From NCBI GenBank assembly GCA_028716965.1, contig JAQUOV010000011.1:1-47130 (forward strand): 47,130 nucleotides of DNA. Direction: 5' to 3'. Below the pieces are notes generated by a model. That model was not told where the DNA came from. It ran no database searches and saw only the letters and a program-made list of their open reading frames with translations. The stretch comes from Candidatus Omnitrophota bacterium (GTDB taxonomy: Bacteria; Omnitrophota; Gorgyraeia; Gygaellales; Profunditerraquicolaceae). A program made the position numbers and the translations under genes. Positions 43,665-47,130 of this stretch are shown here, in pieces. The first letter of the stretch is position 1, and the number at the start of each line of letters is the position of its first letter.

Positions 43665-44564
43665 GTGCCATCAGAATTAATCAAACAACTTTTAGAAGCA
43701 GGGGTACATTTTGGACACCAGACTAAGCGCTGGAATCCCAAAATGAAGAAGTTTATTTTCGGCTCAAGGAGTGGTATTTACATTATTGACCTGGAAAAGA
43801 CCGAGGAGTGTATTAATGCGGCCCGGGATTTCTTAATTGATATAACTTCAAAAGGAGAATTTGTCCTTTTTGTGGGGACCAAGAAACAGGCCCAGGATGT
43901 AATTAAGCAGGAGGCATTACGCTGCGGGATGTACTATGTTACCGACCGTTGGCCGGGCGGCATGCTTACCAATTTTACTACTATCAAAAAGAGCATTAAC
44001 CGCCTGAAAGATATTGAGAAAATGCGTACCGACGGCACATTTGATAAGTTAACCAAAAAAGAGGTTGCCCGCCTGGAAAAGGAGCTGTCCAAGCTGAATA
44101 AGAATTTTTCAGGCATAGTCGCTATGGAGCGCATGCCCAAGGCGGCATTTGTAGTAGATACTAAGAAGGAGGAGACTGCGGTGCTTGAGGCGCGCAGGCT
44201 GGGGATACCGATAATCGGTTTAATTGATACCAACTCCAACCCCGATTTGGTAGATTACCCTATTCCGGGCAATGATGACGCCACCAAGTCTATCCGTACG
44301 GTAGCTTCGATTATTGCGGATACGATTATTGAGGGAAGAAAGAAATTCTTGTCTTATCTTTCTCAGGAAGGGGTTAAGGTAGAAGAGTTAAAGCAGGATA
44401 TTCCCCTGGAGGTGCTTCCGGAAGAGGAGATCAAGATTAAAGAGATTGAGGAGATTGTTGAAGAGAGCCAGCCGCTTGTGGATGAGACGGGAGCAGCAAA
44501 AAGGGCGCACGTCAAACCGGCAGCGGAAACAAAGCTGAAATCAAAAAAGAAGGGGCCGTTTTAA
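43665..44564 (+). CDS. rpsB: 30S ribosomal protein S2
   Basis: uS2 binds the small ribosomal subunit near S1. I choose the GTG at 43665 (299 residues), because GGGGGAA precedes it and the protein then begins [27 protein letters not shown], as in the family. The upstream ATG would cut through a leader hairpin. [19 protein letters not shown] and [15 protein letters not shown] are the usual signatures. The C-terminal tail of about 50 residues, rich in Glu and Lys, is longer than in E. coli. Confidence 0.97.
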   Translation: MPSELIKQLLEAGVHFGHQTKRWNPKMKKFIFGSRSGIYIIDLEKTEECINAARDFLIDITSKGEFVLFVGTKKQAQDVIKQEALRCGMYYVTDRWPGGMLTNFTTIKKSINRLKDIEKMRTDGTFDKLTKKEVARLEKELSKLNKNFSGIVAMERMPKAAFVVDTKKEETAVLEARRLGIPIIGLIDTNSNPDLVDYPIPGNDDATKSIRTVASIIADTIIEGRKKFLSYLSQEGVKVEELKQDIPLEVLPEEEIKIKEIEEIVEESQPLVDETGAAKRAHVKPAAETKLKSKKKGPF

Positions 44565-44565
44565 A

Positions 44566-45090
44566 ATGAAGAATTCATTGGATGCGATTAAGGAATTAAG
44601 GGATATGACCTGCTCAAGCATTGCACATTGCAGGAAGGCTTTGGAAGATGCCAAAGGGGACATAAAACAGGCGGCAATATTGTTACGTAAGCAGGGCCTG
44701 GAGATTGCCGCCAAAAAACAGAGCCGCGCCGCAAAAGAAGGCAGGGTTGATTGTTATATACATCATGGCAACAAAATAGGTGTTTTGCTGGAAGTAAACT
44801 GTGAATCGGATTTTGTGGCTAAAAATGAAGAATTTGCCAAATTTACCAAGGACCTGGCTATGCAGATTGCGGCCACCAACCCGGCATATATAAAGAAAGA
44901 AGATGTCCCCAGGGAAGTTTTGCAGCATGAAAAAAACAAGGAAGATTTTTACAAGAATAATTGTTTACTGGAACAGCCTTTTATCAAGGACATGGGTTTA
45001 ATGGTTAAAGATTATTTAGGCAGTATCGTAGCAAAGATCGGTGAAAACGTTGTCATCCGCAGGTTCATCCGCTATAAAATCGGCGAATAA
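44566..45090 (+). CDS. tsf: Elongation factor Ts, short form
   Basis: EF-Ts recycles EF-Tu by exchanging GDP for GTP. At 174 residues it is shorter than the E. coli protein (about 283) and closer to the short Thermus type. The N-terminal UBA-like domain reads LRDMTCSSIAHCRKALEDA, where most bacteria have TGAGMMDCKKAL. The core motif CESDFVAKNEEF is intact. It begins 1 nt after the rpsB stop. The divergent TCSSIA sequence is at the EF-Tu contact and is noted as unusual. Confidence 0.93.
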   Translation: MKNSLDAIKELRDMTCSSIAHCRKALEDAKGDIKQAAILLRKQGLEIAAKKQSRAAKEGRVDCYIHHGNKIGVLLEVNCESDFVAKNEEFAKFTKDLAMQIAATNPAYIKKEDVPREVLQHEKNKEDFYKNNCLLEQPFIKDMGLMVKDYLGSIVAKIGENVVIRRFIRYKIGE

Positions 45091-45813
45091 ATGTTAAAAC
45101 CAGCTTACAAGAGGATTGTCCTTAAGCTTAGCGGCGAGGCGCTTCAGGGTAAGAATACGCATGGCATAGACCCGGGGGTGCTTAAAACCATATCAGTCCA
45201 GATTAGAGAGATAAGGGATCTGGGGGTAGATGTGGCTGTTGTTCTAGGGGCAGGCAATATACTGCGCGGCCAGGATAATATTGCTTCGCGCGGCCTGGAT
45301 TTGGATCGCAGCGTTGCTGATTATATGGGGATGCTGGCTACCGTAATTAACGGGCTTTCCCTGCAGGACGCACTGGAAAAATCAGGGGTGCCCACCCGGG
45401 TAATGACGGCTATTGAGATGCAAAGAATAGCCGAGCCTTATATAAAAAGAAGGGCTATACGGCATTTAGAAAAGGGCAGGGTGGTTATTTTTGTCGCTGG
45501 TACAGGCAACCCATATTTTACTACCGATACAGCCGCGGCCCTGCGCGCTATGGAGGTTAATGCGGATGCTATCCTGAAGGCCACAAAGGTTGACGGGGTT
45601 TATGCCGCTGACCCCATGAAGGTAAAAGGCGCCAAGAGGTTTAGCCGTTTGAAATATATCGATGTGCTTAAAAAGGGCCTTAAGGTGATGGATGCTACGG
45701 CAATCAGCCTGTGTATGGATAATAAGTTACCAATCATTGTTTTTGATCTTAATCGCCAGGGGAATATCAAGCGCGTGGTCTTAGGCGAGAAGATCGGTAC
45801 GGTAGTAAGGTAA
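45091..45813 (+). CDS. pyrH: UMP kinase
   Basis: PyrH phosphorylates UMP to UDP, and is a hexameric amino-acid-kinase-fold enzyme. The 240-residue protein shows [54 protein letters not shown] and [10 protein letters not shown], all family signatures. The start abuts the tsf stop directly (0 nt). The gene order rpsB-tsf-pyrH-frr is the common bacterial one. Confidence 0.96.
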   Translation: MLKPAYKRIVLKLSGEALQGKNTHGIDPGVLKTISVQIREIRDLGVDVAVVLGAGNILRGQDNIASRGLDLDRSVADYMGMLATVINGLSLQDALEKSGVPTRVMTAIEMQRIAEPYIKRRAIRHLEKGRVVIFVAGTGNPYFTTDTAAALRAMEVNADAILKATKVDGVYAADPMKVKGAKRFSRLKYIDVLKKGLKVMDATAISLCMDNKLPIIVFDLNRQGNIKRVVLGEKIGTVVR

Positions 45814-45830
45814 ATGAAAGGCGGGAAGAG

Positions 45831-46391
45831 ATGACCATTAAAGAAATATTGCATAATACGGAAGAGAAGATGAAAAAGTCTTTTGAGTCGATGAACCGCC
45901 AGTTCCATGAAGTACGGACCGGAAGGGCCTCTCCCAGCCTGGTTGAAGGCCTGCATATTGATTACTATGGTACACCTACCATGCTTAAGCAGCTGGCAGC
46001 TATCTCTGCTCCTGATGCACATTTGATTGTCATCCAGCCCTGGGACCCTGCGGTGATTGTTGAGATTGAAAAGGCGATTATGAAATCTAATCTCGGGATC
46101 ACTCCTTCTAATGACGGCAAAATAATCAGGCTTGCCGTACCGCAGTTGTCTAAAGAGAGGAGACAGGAACTGGCTAAATTGATCCATAAGATGTCCGAAG
46201 ACGGCCGCGTCTCCATGCGTACTATTAGGAGGGATTCTAAAGAAGCAGTGGAGAAGCTGGAGAAAGATAAAGCTATTTCGGAAGATGAAAAGTTCCGCGG
46301 GGTTGATGAATTACAGAAGGTGGTTGATAAATATATCGCCAAGATTGACGAGCTCTTGAAGAACAAGGAAAAGGAAGTCTTGGAATTCTAG
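45831..46391 (+). CDS. frr: Ribosome recycling factor
   Basis: RRF, with EF-G, splits the post-termination ribosome. The 186-residue protein has the expected length and signatures: REVRTGRASPSL-like (HEVRTGRASPSLVEGL), YYGTPTMLKQLA, WDPAVIVEIEKAI, LGITPSNDGKIIRLAVP, and LTEERR replaced by LSKERRQELAK. The C-terminal helix completes the three-helix bundle. It follows pyrH after 17 nt with GGGAAGAG as the ribosome site. It is the last gene of the operon. Confidence 0.97.
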   Translation: MTIKEILHNTEEKMKKSFESMNRQFHEVRTGRASPSLVEGLHIDYYGTPTMLKQLAAISAPDAHLIVIQPWDPAVIVEIEKAIMKSNLGITPSNDGKIIRLAVPQLSKERRQELAKLIHKMSEDGRVSMRTIRRDSKEAVEKLEKDKAISEDEKFRGVDELQKVVDKYIAKIDELLKNKEKEVLEF

Positions 46392-46404
46392 ATAGTTTTT
46401 GTTT

Positions 46405-46510
46405 CCGGGATTATCCTTGCTCGCTAATGCTCGCAAGGATTTCGCTGGATAAAAGCATAAGGAGCTCAATTCGCAGACGGCCTTACGGCCTATAATTTAT
46501 GGAGTTCAAA
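46405..46510. repeat. Intergenic repeat R5 after frr
   Basis: CCTTGC (46415-46420) and GCAAGG (46433-46438) form a hairpin. It is followed by ATTTCGCTGGATAAAAGCAT, AAGGAGCTCA (46459-46468), and TTCGCAGACGGCC/GGCC (46470-46490), as in R3. No gene is seen between frr and the tRNA (46392-46606). Confidence 0.7.
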
Positions 46511-46540
46511 GAACGACATAAACTATCTGCTCATTAAGTT

Positions 46541-46580
46541 TTAAGGGCCTCTAGCTCTCCTCCGTTGGAGGATTCGCTAG
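46541..46580 (+). repeat. Copy of the tRNA-Lys 5' end with a hairpin
   Basis: TTAAGGGCCTCTAGCTC at 46541-46557 repeats exactly at 46603-46619, where it starts tRNA-Lys. Here it runs into CTAGC-TC-TCCTCC-GTT-GGAGGA-TTC-GCTAG, a strong hairpin (46551-46580), rather than a tRNA body. Confidence 0.8.
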
Positions 46581-46606
46581 AAGGTCGGTAAAGAAACCTA
46601 GATTAA

Positions 46607-46679
46607 GGGCCTCTAGCTCATCAGGTAGAGCACCACACTTTTAATGTGGTTGTGCCGCGTTCGAGTCGCGGGAGGCTCA
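46607..46679 (+). tRNA. tRNA-Lys (anticodon TTT)
   Basis: This is a full cloverleaf. The acceptor GGGCCTC pairs with GAGGCTC (one G-T pair), the D-stem is GCTC/GAGC, the anticodon stem is CCACA/TGTGG with loop CTTTTAA, and the T-stem is CCGCG/CGCGG with loop TTCGAGT. The discriminator base is A and CCA is not encoded. It is 73 nt long. Confidence 0.95.
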
Positions 46680-46765
46680 TAAATGTATACCCGCGAATAA
46701 AGATCCCCTAAGCTGTAAAAATAAACAGGCGGGGACGTCCTCCTGGAGAAGATTGCGGGAGGCCG

Positions 46766-46780
46766 GTCGCGGGAGGCTCA
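46766..46780 (+). repeat. Copy of the tRNA-Lys 3' end
   Basis: GTCGCGGGAGGCTCA at 46766-46780 repeats exactly the last 15 nt of tRNA-Lys (46665-46679), 101 bp downstream. Such 3'-end copies can mark insertion at a tRNA gene. No integrase lies near. Confidence 0.8.
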
Positions 46781-46782
46781 GT

Positions 46783-46978
46783 AAATTTGAAAATTTGTGG
46801 TTTCTCGCGTGCGAAATTTTTCGCCGTGTGCTACGGTTTACGGCTCGCTTCGGCAGCGCAATGTTCCTTACGCAAGAGGTAATTGCCTGCACTCGCCGTA
46901 AAGCCTTGCACACTATCTGATACGGCAATGCCGAAAAATTTCTAATGCACGCTCATAAACCACAAATTCTCAAATTTT
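46783..46978. mobile_element. MITE-like palindromic element with long terminal inverted repeats
   Basis: The left arm (AAATTTGAAAATTTGTGGTT from 46783) is matched by the right arm ending at 46978 (AACCACAAATTCTCAAATTT). The arms continue inward as CGCGTGCG...AAATTTTTCGCC against GCCGAAAAATTT...TGCACGC, giving about 45-bp imperfect inverted repeats. The centre also pairs (GTGTGC/GCACAC and TTTACGGC/GCCGTAAA). There is no open reading frame of note. This fills most of the 327-bp gap between the two tRNAs. Confidence 0.7.
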
Positions 46979-47006
46979 GTTGCGGAAGCGAGAAGAGGAA
47001 ATATCC

Positions 47007-47088
47007 GGGCGGATGGCGGAATTGGCATACGCGATAGCCTTAGGAGCTATTGGGGTAACCCTTGGAGGTTCAAATCCTCTTCCGCCCA
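47007..47088 (+). tRNA. tRNA-Leu (anticodon TAG)
   Basis: The acceptor GGGCGGA pairs with TCCGCCC. The D-arm has the Leu-type GCGGAATTGG, the anticodon stem is ATAGC/GCTAT with loop CTTAGGA (TAG), a long variable arm has the GGG-TAA-CCC stem, and the T-arm is GGAGG-TTCAAAT-CCTCT. The discriminator is A and no CCA is encoded. It is 82 nt long. Nothing is recognised in the last 42 bases of the window. Confidence 0.95.
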
Positions 47089-47130
47089 ATTGATAATTTT
47101 AAGTATAGGTGTGTATCTTGTACCTGATAT

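Noticed and set aside
46541..46978. Prophage or integrative element at tRNA-Lys
   Set aside because: Only short tRNA copies and a non-coding palindrome are present; there is no integrase or cargo gene.

Overview
The window looks like a piece of a strictly anaerobic, Gram-negative-type bacterial chromosome. Lipid A genes (lpxB, an MsbA-type exporter) and an ExbB/ExbD pair imply an outer membrane. The energy genes are those of a fermentative or hydrogen-cycling anaerobe. The combination, and the many small palindromic intergenic repeats, would fit Candidatus Omnitrophota or a related uncultured lineage. That placement is inference: there is no rRNA here. Nearly all genes are on the + strand; only lpxB and the neighbouring oxidoreductase are on the - strand.

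Layout. (1) 1-1181: the tail of an unknown gene, then exbB-exbD. (2) 1217-7902: a complete F-type ATP synthase operon (atpI-like, B, E, F, H, A, G, D, C) behind a clear promoter and a terminator-like leader hairpin. (3) 7922-14025: a group 3b-type cytosolic [NiFe] hydrogenase (sulfhydrogenase beta, gamma, delta and alpha) with a zinc-finger-less HypA, a maturation protease and an unexpected HypC-HydE fusion. (4) 14113-25919: a Rex-controlled [FeFe] hydrogenase operon. It holds rex, a sensor kinase, an HndB-like ferredoxin, NuoF-like HydB, catalytic HydA, NuoE-like HydC, a response regulator, a TM1266-family regulator and all three H-cluster maturases (hydG, hydE, hydF). (5) 25959-30050: NfnA, NfnB and, behind its own promoter and structured leader, an FMN glutamate-synthase-family protein. 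(6) 30328-33568: two genes sharing an N-terminal module, one of them HD-GYP. (7) 33598-39464: carA, the N-terminal half of carB, a beta-CASP RNase-like hydrolase, an L27-like protein and an M48 membrane protease. (8) 39476-43501: lpxB, a Gfo/Idh/MocA oxidoreductase and an MsbA-type transporter. (9) 43506-46391: rpsB-tsf-pyrH-frr. (10) 46392-47130: repeats, tRNA-Lys(TTT), a MITE-like palindrome and tRNA-Leu(TAG).

How the genes fit together. The bifurcating-type [FeFe] hydrogenase would couple H2 to NADH plus ferredoxin. Nfn would couple NADH plus ferredoxin to NADPH. The group 3b [NiFe] enzyme would couple NADP(H) to H2. Together with a predicted proton-type ATP synthase this is a compact redox-balancing island of about 22 kb, with Rex as the likely NADH/NAD+ switch.

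The most unusual items are: the HypC-HydE fusion inside the [NiFe] operon, which ties a [FeFe]-type radical SAM enzyme to a [NiFe] chaperone; the altered cysteine pattern around the H-cluster of HydA; six exact 21-bp repeats inside hydG; a REP-like palindrome whose half-copy encodes the end of hydE; a structured leader RNA before the glutamate-synthase-like gene; and a recurring hairpin just upstream of start codons.
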